Origin: CBDCUF01 sp965222525
GTDB taxonomy: Bacteria > Pseudomonadota > Alphaproteobacteria > Rickettsiales > UBA8987
Direction of reading: 5' to 3'
DNA: 64,000 nucleotides
Assembly (NCBI GenBank): GCA_965222525.1
Contig: OZ244955.1
Location: 1,488,001 to 1,552,000 of the forward strand
Position numbers and translations under genes: made by a program. The notes under the pieces are model-generated. The model made no database searches. It was not told the origin of the DNA and saw only the letters and a program-made list of their open reading frames with translations. Shown here piece after piece: positions 36,687-44,606 of this stretch; the first letter of the stretch is position 1; the number at the start of each line of letters is the position of its first letter.

Positions 36687-36720
36687 TGTCATCAAACTTT
36701 AACATTTCTCTGTTATACTA
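36687..36720 (+). promoter_or_regulatory. Pho-box-like promoter (member 4)
   Basis: TGTCATCAAAC (36687-36697) and TTTAACATTTC (36698-36708), then TCTGTTATACTA. Almost identical to member 6 at 43914. It is 36 bp before the ORF at 36757. Confidence 0.6.
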
Positions 36721-36756
36721 TAACCAATTTTGTAATACCTAGTAGGAGGATTAAAA

Positions 36757-37056
36757 ATGGTAAAAGAGCATAAATTAAGTACATTGTATGAAAAAGCGGA
36801 TGAAATTGCTTCAAACGGGGATTTTTCTGGTCGGGTAGCGGATTTTATCGAGCAAGCCAGCTTACGTTTTGCTTTGCTTGATAATGCCGAGAGGAAAATA
36901 TCGGCTGAGGAAATGGTTTCTTTAATGAAACCGCCTGTGAATATGAGCAACGAAGTTGAAGAAATATTCAACAAAGCATCTGAACAAGCCCCCAGCTATT
37001 GGCAGGAAAGACTAAATCCTAAAAATCTGGCGAAAGATTTTGTAAAAAGTATATAA
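36757..37056 (+). CDS. Hypothetical protein inside 23S insertion 1
   Basis: A 99-residue hydrophilic helical protein with a good ribosome site (AGGAGG) and a Pho-box-like promoter. I recognise no family. It begins MVKEHK and ends with a basic, hydrophobic tail (KNLAKDFVKSI). It is on the rRNA strand. Codon use looks like the other lineage-specific genes, so it is probably a real gene carried into the insertion. Confidence 0.7.
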   Translation: MVKEHKLSTLYEKADEIASNGDFSGRVADFIEQASLRFALLDNAERKISAEEMVSLMKPPVNMSNEVEEIFNKASEQAPSYWQERLNPKNLAKDFVKSI

Positions 37057-37394
37057 TCTGAAAACTGATAACCGATAACTGACAACTGCGTACGCCGCTT
37101 TCGGCGACGGCTCATTACGTGTTGAATACATAGGCACGTAAAGCGAACCCGGGGAACTGAAATATCTAAGTACCCGGAGGAAAGGACATCAATAGAGACT
37201 CCGCTAGTAGTGACGAGCGAACGCGGACCAGGCCAGTGGCTCATTTGTAATAACCGGAACCGTCTGGAAAGTCGGGCCATAGCGGGTGATAGCCCCGTAC
37301 GGGTAAAAAGCGGATGAGTCCTTGAGTAGGGCGGGACACGTGAAACCCTGTCTGAACATGGGAGGGCCACCTTCCAAGCCTAAGTACTCCCTAA

Positions 37395-37441
<47 letters not shown>

Positions 37442-37508
37442 GACAAGGGGAGTGAAAGAGTACCTGAAACCGGATGCTTACAAGCAGTGGGAGGGGGCTT
37501 CACGGAGT

Positions 37509-37621
37509 GAAGCCCAGTTATCAGTTGTCAGCTATCAGTTGTCAGTTATTACGTTGAGTTTTTGGCGTCTTATCTGATAACTGGTAACTGATGACTGACA
37601 ACTGGAGCTTCGCTACGCGAA
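37509..37621 (+). other. 23S insertion 2 (helix 25)
   Basis: About 110 bp without an ORF. It lies in helix 25, a classical intervening-sequence site. The hairpin GGGCTTCACGGAGTGAAGCCC (split by loop) at 37495-37515 precedes heptamers CAGTTAT and CAGTTGT. Inverse heptamers at about 37573-37604 are followed by a hairpin at 37605-37625 with arms GAGCTTCG and CGAAGCTC. Confidence 0.8.
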
Positions 37622-37725
37622 GCTCCTGACCGCGTACCTTTTGTATAATGGATCAGCGACTTAGTGTAACTAGCAAGCTTAAACCGTTAGGTGTAGGCGT
37701 AGCGAAAGCGAGTGTTAACTGCGCG

Positions 37726-37867
37726 TGATCAGTTATCAGTTTTCAGTAGTCAGTTGTCAGTGAGTGACTGGTGTCTAGTGACTAGTGTCTGGTATTTTTT
37801 ACGAGCCACGAGCCACTAACCACGAGCCACAATCTGATAACTGATAACCGATAACTGATAACTGAAA
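37726..37867 (+). other. 23S insertion 3 (near E. coli nt 655)
   Basis: About 140 bp without an ORF. It opens with heptamer copies after TAACTGCGCG, contains a GTGACTCGTGGC/GCCACGAGCCAC inverted pair, and closes with inverse heptamers before TTAGTTGCATTAGACCC, where normal 23S sequence resumes. Confidence 0.75.
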
Positions 37868-38392
37868 AAGTTAGTTGCATTAGACCCGAAACCCGGTGAT
37901 CTAGCCATGGCCAGGTTGAAGGCGGAGTAACATCCGCTGGAGGACCGAACCCACCTATGTTGAAAAATGGGGGGATGAGCTGTGGCTAGGGGTGAAAGGC
38001 CAATCAAACCGGGATATAGCTGGTTCTCCGCGAAAACTATTTAGGTAGTGCGTCACATGGTTACCGACGGGGGTAGAGCACTGGATCGGCTAGGGGGGCC
38101 CAAAGCCTTACCAAACCGAACCAAACTCCGAATACCGTTGAGTATAGTGTGGCAGACAGACTGCGGGTGATAACGCCCGTGGTCGCGAGGGAAACAACCC
38201 AGACCGCCGATTAAGGTCCCCAAATTGTGGTTAAGTGGAAAAGGATGTGGGAATGCCAAGACAGCTAGGAGGTTGGCTTAGAAGCAGCCATCCTTTAAAG
38301 AAAGCGTAATAGCTCACTAGTCTAGTTAAGTGTTTCTGCGCCGAAGATGTATCGGGGCTAAAACCACATACCGAAATCGCGGGTGTCGGCTT

Positions 38393-38866
38393 CGCCGACA
38401 GTTAACAGTTATCAGTTGACAGTTAACAGAAGTTAGTTGATTTTGCTTGTTATGGGCAAAATTGAGTCGTTTGAGGATCTTGATGTATTCCAGCGTGCGT
38501 ATAAGGTTTCGCTGGAAGTACATAAGGTTGTTGGCAAGCAACTTCCTGCCGATGAGTTTGAATTGCGTAAGCAAATCCGCAATGCCAGCAAGTCGGTATG
38601 CGCTAATATTGCCGAAGGTTTTGGTAAGAAAAATGCTTCGGTAAATGAATTTAAGCGTTTTCTTTCTATGTCTATCGGTTCCAGTGATGAGATGCGGGTA
38701 TGGATTCGCTATTGCCTTGACCTTGGATATATCAACGAGGAAACCTGGGATAAATGGCGGAGTGAGTATGTCCAGATTTCACGTATGATACATGGATTGA
38801 AAAAGAAGTTCTGACTGATTTTTGTTAACTGTTAACTGTTAACTGACAACTGTCAGCGAAGCTGAC
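38393..38866 (+). other. 23S insertion 4 (helix 45) with four-helix-bundle protein
   Basis: Sits in helix 45, the site of the Salmonella- and Leptospira-type intervening sequence. A TGTCGGCTTCGCCGACA hairpin (38384-38400) and a GTCAGCGAAGCTGAC hairpin (38852-38866) mark the edges. Heptamers of the TTAACAG/CTGTTAA variety are just inside. The payload is the IVS-protein ORF. Confidence 0.88.
38452..38814 (+). CDS. 23S intervening-sequence four-helix-bundle protein
   Basis: A 120-residue protein of the S23/four-helix-bundle family that is typically encoded inside 23S rRNA intervening sequences. Hallmarks are FEDLDVFQRAYKVSLEVHK, ELRKQIRNASKSVCANIAEGF and EFKRFLSMSIGSSDEM. Its function is unknown; the pentameric fold is known from structures. 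It lies in helix 45, the classical place. No clear ribosome site precedes the ATG at 38452. Confidence 0.92.
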   Translation: MGKIESFEDLDVFQRAYKVSLEVHKVVGKQLPADEFELRKQIRNASKSVCANIAEGFGKKNASVNEFKRFLSMSIGSSDEMRVWIRYCLDLGYINEETWDKWRSEYVQISRMIHGLKKKF

Positions 38867-39433
38867 ACGGTAGCGGAGCGTTCCGTAAGCCTGTGAAGGT
38901 CGACTGCGAGGTCGGCTGGAGGTATCGGAAGTGAGAATGCTGATATGAGTAACGATTAGGAGTGTGAGAAACACTCCCGCCGAAATCCTAAGGTTTCCTG
39001 CGTAAAGCTAATCTGCGCAGGGTTAGCCGGCCCCTAAGGCGAGGCCGAAAGGCGTAGTCGATGGGAACCAGGTTAATATTCCTGGGCCTTATAGTAGTGA
39101 CGCATTGAGTAAGTTGTTCTTCCTTATTGGATTGGATGGGCAGCGAATCGGTGCCGGGAAATAGCTGCTATGCCAGGTGTCAGTTATCAGGCGACAGATT
39201 GATTATGTGCTACCCTTCGGGGTAGCACATAATAGTTATCAGTTGTCAGTTATCAGTTATCAGTAGTGAGTAGCTAGAGTCTAGAATCTGGAGTCTAGTG
39301 GTTGTCATCCTGAACTTGTTTCAGGATCCATCTCTCCACTTGCTCATGAATAAGCAAATAAACGCACAAACTGGCAATTTTACGTGATACGAGCCACTAG
39401 CCACGAATCACGAACCACTAAATATTACAACGC

Positions 39434-39489
39434 TGTAACAAAAGTTTCATAAAAAGTTCATATAACTTCTGCAATTTCTGTGTTATACA
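39434..39489 (+). promoter_or_regulatory. Weak Pho-box-like promoter (member 5)
   Basis: TTCATAAAAAG (39446-39456), TTCATATAACT (39457-39467) and TCTGCAATTTC (39468-39478) at 11-bp spacing, then TGTGTTATACAA. TGTAACAAAAG lies just upstream. It is the most divergent of the group. Confidence 0.4.
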
Positions 39490-39534
39490 AGGGTTAGTTT
39501 GATTTTTTTAACAACTAACTATGGAGAAATAAAA

Positions 39535-39840
39535 ATGGTTAAAAAGACAAGAGAAACAAAAATAAAGGAATCAGTTGCAAAAACAGATCTAAAGAACTTT
39601 GCTAATTTTGAAGTGAAAGGAAATTATGATGCTGGCTATGGAAATTATGAAAAAAATCTAAATATAGAACCGGCGAAGCTAATTTCTAGAGCTGTGGCTA
39701 ATGCATCTTTGTATCAAGGAGAAGTTGCAGAGAAACAGATAGCTGCTATTGAGAAGCAAACAGAGATGCTTGGAAAAGTCCTTGAAGCTTTAGTTAAGCA
39801 AAATGCCCCAGGCAAAGGTCCTGGTGGGCACATCAAATAG
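39535..39840 (+). CDS. Hypothetical protein inside 23S insertion 5
   Basis: A 101-residue hydrophilic protein beginning MVKKTRETKIKES, with a helical second half (EVAEKQIAAIEKQTEMLGKVLEALV) and a Gly/Pro-rich end. The ATG at 39535 follows GGAGAA. No known family. Similar start (MVKK) and size class to the gene at 44010. A weak Pho-box-like promoter is upstream. Confidence 0.65.
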   Translation: MVKKTRETKIKESVAKTDLKNFANFEVKGNYDAGYGNYEKNLNIEPAKLISRAVANASLYQGEVAEKQIAAIEKQTEMLGKVLEALVKQNAPGKGPGGHIK

Positions 39841-40063
39841 GCAGTTGTCAGTAGTTATGAGTGGGCAGTGAGTGGCTAGTAGCTAGAGTCTAGAGTCTAG
39901 TGGTTGTCATGCTGAACTTGTTTCAGCATCCATTTATCCATTTGCCGATGAATAAGCAAATAAACGTACAACAACGCAATTTTACGTGATACGAGCCACT
40001 AGCCACGAGTCACGAGCCACTTTATCAGTTGTCAGAGGCGGGTGTTAGTTGTACAATGTAGCA

Positions 40064-40327
40064 ATGGAATATATATCAGCATCAGAATCGATATCGTCGG
40101 AGCTTTTGAGCAGGCTGGACAAGACTCCTGTGGTTATACAGGAGCGGGGTGAGGGTAAAGGTGTGCTGCTGTCACCGATGGAATATGAAATGTATAGGAA
40201 GCTAAAGAAACATAATGCCGGTGAGTTGAGGCGCATATGTCAGGAAATCAGCGAGGAAGCCGAGGAAAACGGTATGACTGACGAGATACTACAAAGCATC
40301 CTGAATGAAATCGACCAGAGAAATTGA
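40064..40327 (+). CDS. Phd/YefM-like antitoxin
   Basis: An 87-residue protein with an N-terminal Phd/YefM-type domain (MEYISASESISSELLSRLDKTPVVIQERGEGKGVLLSPMEYEMYRKL, read with its family pattern of a helix, a beta strand and the S-x-x-E-Y-E motif). The C-terminal helix is charged and likely binds the toxin. The toxin frame that overlaps its end is truncated. It lies in 23S insertion 5. Confidence 0.75.
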   Translation: MEYISASESISSELLSRLDKTPVVIQERGEGKGVLLSPMEYEMYRKLKKHNAGELRRICQEISEEAEENGMTDEILQSILNEIDQRN

Positions 40328-40382
40328 CGAAATAGAAGTAGTTGTAATTGATACTAATATTTTCGTCAGTAGTTTAGTCTAA
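40305..40382 (+). pseudogene. Truncated PIN-domain toxin
   Basis: An ATG at 40305, overlapping the antitoxin stop, opens a 25-codon frame ending VVVIDTNIFVSSLV and then TAA. VIDTNIFVS is the conserved first strand of PIN-domain (VapC-type) ribonucleases with its first catalytic Asp. The rest is gone; inverse heptamers and the 5S hairpin follow immediately. The toxin was evidently cut off by the insertion of this repeat module. Confidence 0.75.
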
Positions 40383-40448
40383 ACACTCCTGACAACTGAC
40401 CACTGATAACTGACAACTAGCTCGCGCAGCGAGCTTAACATGTTCTAT

Positions 40449-40568
<120 letters not shown>

Positions 40569-40817
40569 ATAGAACATGCGGGTCTCGCTGCGCGAGACAG
40601 TTGTCAGTCTTCAGTTAACAGTTAACAGAAAGTGGAAAGCGGGTATGAATGTCATTCCAGCGAAAGCCGGAATCCAGAAAATATAATCTTGTGCGCGCTA
40701 GAGCACTCAAAATATCTTGTTAACTGTCAACTGTTAACTGACAACTATTTATTGCAATGAATACCAAAACAGTATAACAACCCCGTCTCATTATTACTTG
40801 CCTAAAAGTAGTAAACA

Positions 40818-40961
40818 GGGACATCTCTATAAACTCGCTTATGCAAAACAGTACGAGGAGCGAGAAGCGCAGAGCCGTAAGCGTACTTGACGTACGTGCG
40901 GACTTGAGCATCGCAGCGACGAAGTAGTGTGCAGCATAAGTAGAGTTTATAGAGATGTCCC
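40818..40961. repeat. MITE-like palindrome before tRNA-Met
   Basis: Arms GGGACATCTCTATAAACTCG (from 40818) and its near complement ending at 40961 enclose about 90 bp with no gene. The ends resemble those of small non-autonomous transposable elements. It abuts the tRNA-Met gene. Confidence 0.6.
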
Positions 40962-40963
40962 AT

Positions 40964-41040
40964 GGCGGGGTAGCTCAGGTGGTTAGAGCAGCGGAATCAT
41001 AATCCGCGTGTCGGGGGTTCAAGTCCCTCCCCCGCTACCA
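40964..41040 (+). tRNA. tRNA-Met (CAT), elongator type
   Basis: A 77-nt cloverleaf with acceptor GGCGGGG/CCCCGCT, D-arm GCTCAGGTGGTTAGAGC, anticodon loop ATCATAA and T-arm GGGGGTTCAAGTCCCTC; CCA is encoded. The sequence is like alphaproteobacterial elongator tRNA-Met. A CAT anticodon could also mean tRNA-Ile2, but the body fits Met. It lies in 23S insertion 5. Confidence 0.93.
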
Positions 41041-41151
41041 GGTCCGGCGGAGCCGGACAGAGATATCAGGAATCAAAGATCAAAGGTCAGTGGTTTGAGA
41101 CTGATATCTGATCTTTGACATCTGACCTCTATAAAATGCTCCGCATTTTAT

Positions 41152-41228
<77 letters not shown>

Positions 41229-41335
41229 GCAAGACCAGCTTTGCTGGTCAGTTATCAGATTTCAGTTATCAGTTGTCAGTCGGCATACTGATAACTTTTT
41301 TGCATCATTTTTTCACACAATAAAGGAGATCTATT

Positions 41336-41512
41336 ATGTCCAGCACAGGAGATGAAATTGCACGTCTTGTTGAAGAATTTCAAGTGGAAGACGCCAAGTT
41401 TGAAGGTGGTAATAATGCTGCCGGAACCCGTGCCCGCAAGGCACTGATGGAAATCAAAAAACTCTGCGATGCGCGCCGTAAGGAAATCCAGGCGCAGAAA
41501 AACGCGGGGTAA
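41336..41512 (+). CDS. Small histone H1/Hc1-like protein
   Basis: A 58-residue protein with AAGTRARKALMEIKKLCDARRKEIQ, the core of small Hc1/histone H1-like bacterial proteins, preceded by an acidic helix. A strong AAAGGAG ribosome site precedes the ATG at 41336. Such proteins may bind DNA. It sits after tRNA-fMet inside 23S insertion 5 and is too short to rely on motif alone. Confidence 0.75.
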   Translation: MSSTGDEIARLVEEFQVEDAKFEGGNNAAGTRARKALMEIKKLCDARRKEIQAQKNAG

Positions 41513-41697
41513 TCCAGTTGTCAGTTATCAGTACTCAGTTGTCAGTCTCAATACTGATAACTGACAACTGACAACTGATAACTATTTTTATTGCCCAAAG
41601 GGCAAGAAAAATCTGTCGCCTGATAACTGACACTTGGTTCGTCGGTCAGTTATCAGTTTTCAGTGCTCAGTTGTCAGTGAGCGTTAGAGTTAGCTTG

Positions 41698-41855
41698 TCA
41701 TCCCAGAAGCTATATTTTCTCTGAATCTTTGATTCAGTCAGAAAATAAGCTATGTGGGATCCAGACTGATAACTCAAGTAACTATTAATTGGATTCCACA
41801 TCATAAGACTCCTGACGAAATCAAAGATTTCTACTCGTCTAACGTCTGGAATGAC
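41698..41855. repeat. Two interspersed palindromes in 23S insertion 5
   Basis: 41698-41763 (TGTCATCCCAGAAGCTATA to TATGTGGGATCCAG) and 41791-41855 (GGATTCCACATCATAAGACT to AACGTCTGGAATGACA). Both have relatives in the spacer at 16661-16990, so they are general genomic repeats that have entered the rRNA insertion. Confidence 0.65.
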
Positions 41856-42036
41856 ACTAGTTACGGCTCTAACCACTCACTGATAACTGACTACTGATAA
41901 CTGATAACTGCGAAGCGAAATGACCGTACCCGAAACCGACACAGGTAGGATGGTAGAGAATACCGAGGCGTTGAGAGAACGATGTTGAAGGAACTAGGCA
42001 AAATGCACCCGTAACTTCGGAAGAAGGGTGACCTTG

Positions 42037-42161
42037 CACCAGTACTGTGTACTGGTGCAGATGTCAGGTATCAGGTATCAGATATCAGAAGTGTTGACTT
42101 GACCCTTCTGACATCTGACATCTGACATTTGATATCTGCACCAGAACATCGTTCTGGTGCA
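42037..42161 (+). other. 23S insertion 6 (helix 63)
   Basis: About 120 bp without an ORF. The outer arms CCTTGCACCAG (42032-42042) and CTGGTGCAAGG (42154-42164) still pair, so helix 63 is extended rather than destroyed. Inside are ATGTCAG/TATCAG-type heptamers and their inverse copies, plus the small hairpins ACCAGTACTGTGTACTGGT and CACCAGAACATCGTTCTGGTG. Confidence 0.8.
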
Positions 42162-42303
42162 AGGTGGCACAAAATTGAGGGGAGCGACTGTTTATTAAAA
42201 ACACAGGGCTCTGCGAAGCTGTTAAGGCGACGTATAGGGTCTGACGCCTGCCCGGTGCCGGAAGGTTAAGTGAGGGGGTTAGTGCTTGCACGAAGCTCCG
42301 GAT

Positions 42304-42348
<45 letters not shown>

Positions 42349-42505
42349 TAATTCTCAAGCTATGCCGGTTATCAGATGATAGATTAGTGGCTAGTGGCTT
42401 GTGATTAGTGGTTAGTAATTTTTACTTACCGCCGGTTGCACCACTAGCCACAGGAAATGCAGCCATATTGACATAAATATGTCAATATGGTATAATATAG
42501 CCATT

Positions 42506-42868
42506 ATGCAGAGAACTACAGTAAGACTTCCTGATAGTATTATGCGTCAGATAAAGCAATATGCTGCTGCGCAGGGGATTACAATTACCGAATTCCTGAC
42601 CCGTTCGGCAGTGTCTTACCTTAACCGTGACAAAAAACATGATATGGAAGATTTTGACTTGCCCGTGTCCAGATCCAGAGGCGGGCTGCAGCCAGGTGTT
42701 GATATTGACAAAGCAATACATTTACTGAATGAAATGGATGACCGAAGAAAATACGGTAAGCTTGTTATTCCGACTTTTAGTACAGGGGAATTAAGAGAGG
42801 GGTTAAATCTGGATAAAACCTCTTATCTGGCAAACCTTGGGGATGAAGAGAGATATGGAGATCATTGA
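42506..42868 (+). CDS. Ribbon-helix-helix antitoxin (VapB-like)
   Basis: A 120-residue protein whose N-terminus (MQRTTVRLPDSIMRQIKQYAAAQGITITEF) is a CopG/Arc-type ribbon-helix-helix DNA-binding domain. The C-terminal half would wrap the toxin. Its TGA overlaps the ATG of the PIN-domain gene by one base, a typical coupled antitoxin-toxin pair. It lies in the peripheral loop of the group I intron. A longer frame from 42479 has a poorer start. Confidence 0.85.
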   Translation: MQRTTVRLPDSIMRQIKQYAAAQGITITEFLTRSAVSYLNRDKKHDMEDFDLPVSRSRGGLQPGVDIDKAIHLLNEMDDRRKYGKLVIPTFSTGELREGLNLDKTSYLANLGDEERYGDH

Positions 42869-43311
42869 TGTATTTGCTGGATGCCAACATTCTCATATAT
42901 GCTATCAGGGCTGAATCTGAGAATCATGAGTTTTTTAATAACTGGCTTACGGATTTTATAGAGTCGGGAAACATAGTACATATTAGTGACAGTGTAATAA
43001 GTTCTGTAATAAGGATATGTACTAACCGTCGTGTGTTCAAGGACGGTAATCTTGTAAAAACTGAAATTGTGATAGACGCTTTGGAAGCGATAACTATACG
43101 CCCCAATTGCAGGGTTATTCATTCAAATCCTTCACATCTGTACAGATTCTTGGAGCTATGTGTTGATATGAAGATTGTTGGTGATCTTGTTCCCGATGCG
43201 TATATTGCTGCGCTGGCGATTGATAATAATTGTACGCTTGTCAGTACCGATAAGGATTTTCGCAGATTCAAGGGATTGAAAGTACTGAATCCGGCGGATG
43301 ATAGTAGATGA
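42868..43311 (+). CDS. PIN-domain ribonuclease toxin (VapC-like)
   Basis: A 147-residue PIN-domain protein: MYLLDANILIYAIRAE gives the first catalytic Asp, and PDAYIAALAIDNNCTLVSTDKDFRRF supplies the last acidic cluster of VapC nucleases. VapC toxins cut tRNA or the sarcin-ricin loop of 23S rRNA, so its home inside the 23S gene is notable. It is coupled to the ribbon-helix-helix gene. The frame is intact, unlike the PIN remnant in insertion 5. Confidence 0.9.
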   Translation: MYLLDANILIYAIRAESENHEFFNNWLTDFIESGNIVHISDSVISSVIRICTNRRVFKDGNLVKTEIVIDALEAITIRPNCRVIHSNPSHLYRFLELCVDMKIVGDLVPDAYIAALAIDNNCTLVSTDKDFRRFKGLKVLNPADDSR

Positions 43312-43387
43312 TGGATTATTGATGATAGATGATGGAAGTTTTTTCTATCATCTATAATCTATTATCCATAATCATTTTTCCTCTCCA

Positions 43388-43475
43388 GGAGAGGTGGCCG
43401 AGTGGTTTAAGGCGCACGCCTGGAACGCGTGTTTACGGAAACGTATCGTGGGTTCGAATCCCATCCTCTCCGCCA
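43388..43475 (+). tRNA. tRNA-Ser (GGA)
   Basis: An 88-nt class II cloverleaf with acceptor GGAGAGG/CCTCTCC, discriminator G, anticodon loop CTGGAAC (anticodon GGA, reading TCC/TCT), a long variable arm TTTACGGAAACGTATC and T-arm GTGGGTTCGAATCCCAT. CCA is encoded. It lies within the intron loop, so mature tRNA-Ser must be excised from the rRNA precursor or made from a local promoter. Confidence 0.95.
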
Positions 43476-43610
43476 CCCTACGCTCTTCGAGCTTCGGGTG
43501 GCAGGCCACCTGAAGCTCGTTTAGAGCTAGGAGTGGCTCCCGAAGCTATACCTGCCGAAGCCTTGGCGAAGGTAGGTTAGCGTAGGGACGCCTGAAACAG
43601 GGATAGAAAA

Positions 43611-43847
43611 ATGTGGTATGTTTATTTTTTAGAGTTGAGTAATGGCAATATTTACGTGGGGTCAACTAATGACCTGAAAAGACGTAAGAAATCTCATGAT
43701 AATGGGGAAGTGAACTCCACGAAACCGTTTCTTCCGGTAAAACTCAAAGCTTATGTGGCAGTTGAGACAAGTGTTGTTGCCAGAAAATTGGAGAAATATT
43801 TTAAGTCCGGTTCTGGTAAAGCAATTGCTATAAAGCGATTCTTCTGA
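43611..43847 (+). CDS. GIY-YIG nuclease-domain protein in the intron loop
   Basis: A 78-residue protein with WYVYFLELSNGNIYVGSTNDLKRRKKSH, the URI/YhbQ-type GIY-YIG motif with its conserved Arg, and the downstream Glu in ARKLEKYFK. Homing nucleases in introns are often GIY-YIG, but they are usually larger and carry DNA-binding modules. This stand-alone domain resembles the gene at 21441, so a role in intron mobility is only a possibility. Confidence 0.8.
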   Translation: MWYVYFLELSNGNIYVGSTNDLKRRKKSHDNGEVNSTKPFLPVKLKAYVAVETSVVARKLEKYFKSGSGKAIAIKRFF

Positions 43848-43913
43848 ACTCCACGAGGGGCGATGGTGCAAAAAGTTGAAAATTTTTAAGTTTTTTTCAT
43901 TTTTTTGCAATAT

Positions 43914-43947
43914 TGTCATCAAACTTTAACATTTCTCTGGTATAGTA
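43914..43947 (+). promoter_or_regulatory. Pho-box-like promoter (member 6)
   Basis: TGTCATCAAAC (43914-43924), TTTAACATTTC (43925-43935), then TCTGGTATAGTA. Nearly identical to member 4. It is 62 bp before the ORF at 44010, inside the group I intron. Confidence 0.6.
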
Positions 43948-44009
43948 CCTCCAGTTGCCGGCAATTGCCGGTGTTTTGTTAACTTTTTGTATATAAACTG
44001 GAGGAGAAA

Positions 44010-44606
44010 ATGGTTAAAAAATCACTGGAAGAATATAAAAAGGAAAAAATTGATCCGAATGTCAAAATTCTGGAAACAGAAGCTAAGTCACAGGCAATAG
44101 TGGATAAATTGGAAAAGTTTGTTGAGATATATGACAGGCATCTTTCACCTGAGCATCAGAAAGAAATACATACATATTATGAAGATGATACAGGCATTCC
44201 TACTATTGTAGAACTTGGTAGGGAGGTTAAAGAGAATATAACAGGAAGACAAGGTGCAACTCAGGCACTATTGAAAGCAGATAATATGGAGGAAACATTA
44301 AATAATGTTGGCTGGGCTTTTGATATGGCAAAGAGTCAAATAGAATTATATGCAGTAAGGCCTGATGGAATGACAAGGTTGAATTCCGCGATTGCAGAAA
44401 TCCGAAATATACCGGACGATGTAGCGGACTGTTCACGAGATGATGTGTTAGACTTCTTGGAACAGAAACAAGAATCTGGCCCTGCTTTTCATGCACTTTC
44501 CAAAGCTATGCCAGAGCTTGAAAGTCTTGGGTTAAAGCCCAGATTTGTAAAAGAAAACATGCCAAACCCAACCAGGCAAAACGAAATCAATTTTGGTTCG
44601 ATTTAA
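44010..44606 (+). CDS. Hypothetical protein in the intron loop
   Basis: A 198-residue, mostly helical, acidic protein beginning MVKKSLEEYKKEK. No signal peptide, membrane segment or recognised domain. A GGAGGAG ribosome site and a Pho-box-like promoter precede it. It ends just before the intron's own closing stem. One of three members of the promoter group located within the 23S gene. Confidence 0.7.
   Translation: MVKKSLEEYKKEKIDPNVKILETEAKSQAIVDKLEKFVEIYDRHLSPEHQKEIHTYYEDDTGIPTIVELGREVKENITGRQGATQALLKADNMEETLNNVGWAFDMAKSQIELYAVRPDGMTRLNSAIAEIRNIPDDVADCSRDDVLDFLEQKQESGPAFHALSKAMPELESLGLKPRFVKENMPNPTRQNEINFGSI

Larger units (their letters stand above)
36434..37089 (+). other. 23S insertion 1 (helix 9) with one ORF
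   Basis: Interrupts helix 9, a known intervening-sequence site in alphaproteobacteria; its arms GAGCCGTC (36409-36416) and GACGGCTC (37106-37113) still pair. Heptamer arrays (CAGTTAT-type) begin at about 36437 and inverse copies end at about 37088. Inside are a large palindrome (36493-36636) and a Pho-box-controlled ORF (36757-37056). Confidence 0.85.

Noticed and set aside
43611..43847. GIY-YIG ORF as a proven homing endonuclease of the group I intron
   Set aside because: Only 78 residues, with no DNA-binding module, and similar to a stand-alone copy at 21441; kept as a possibility only.
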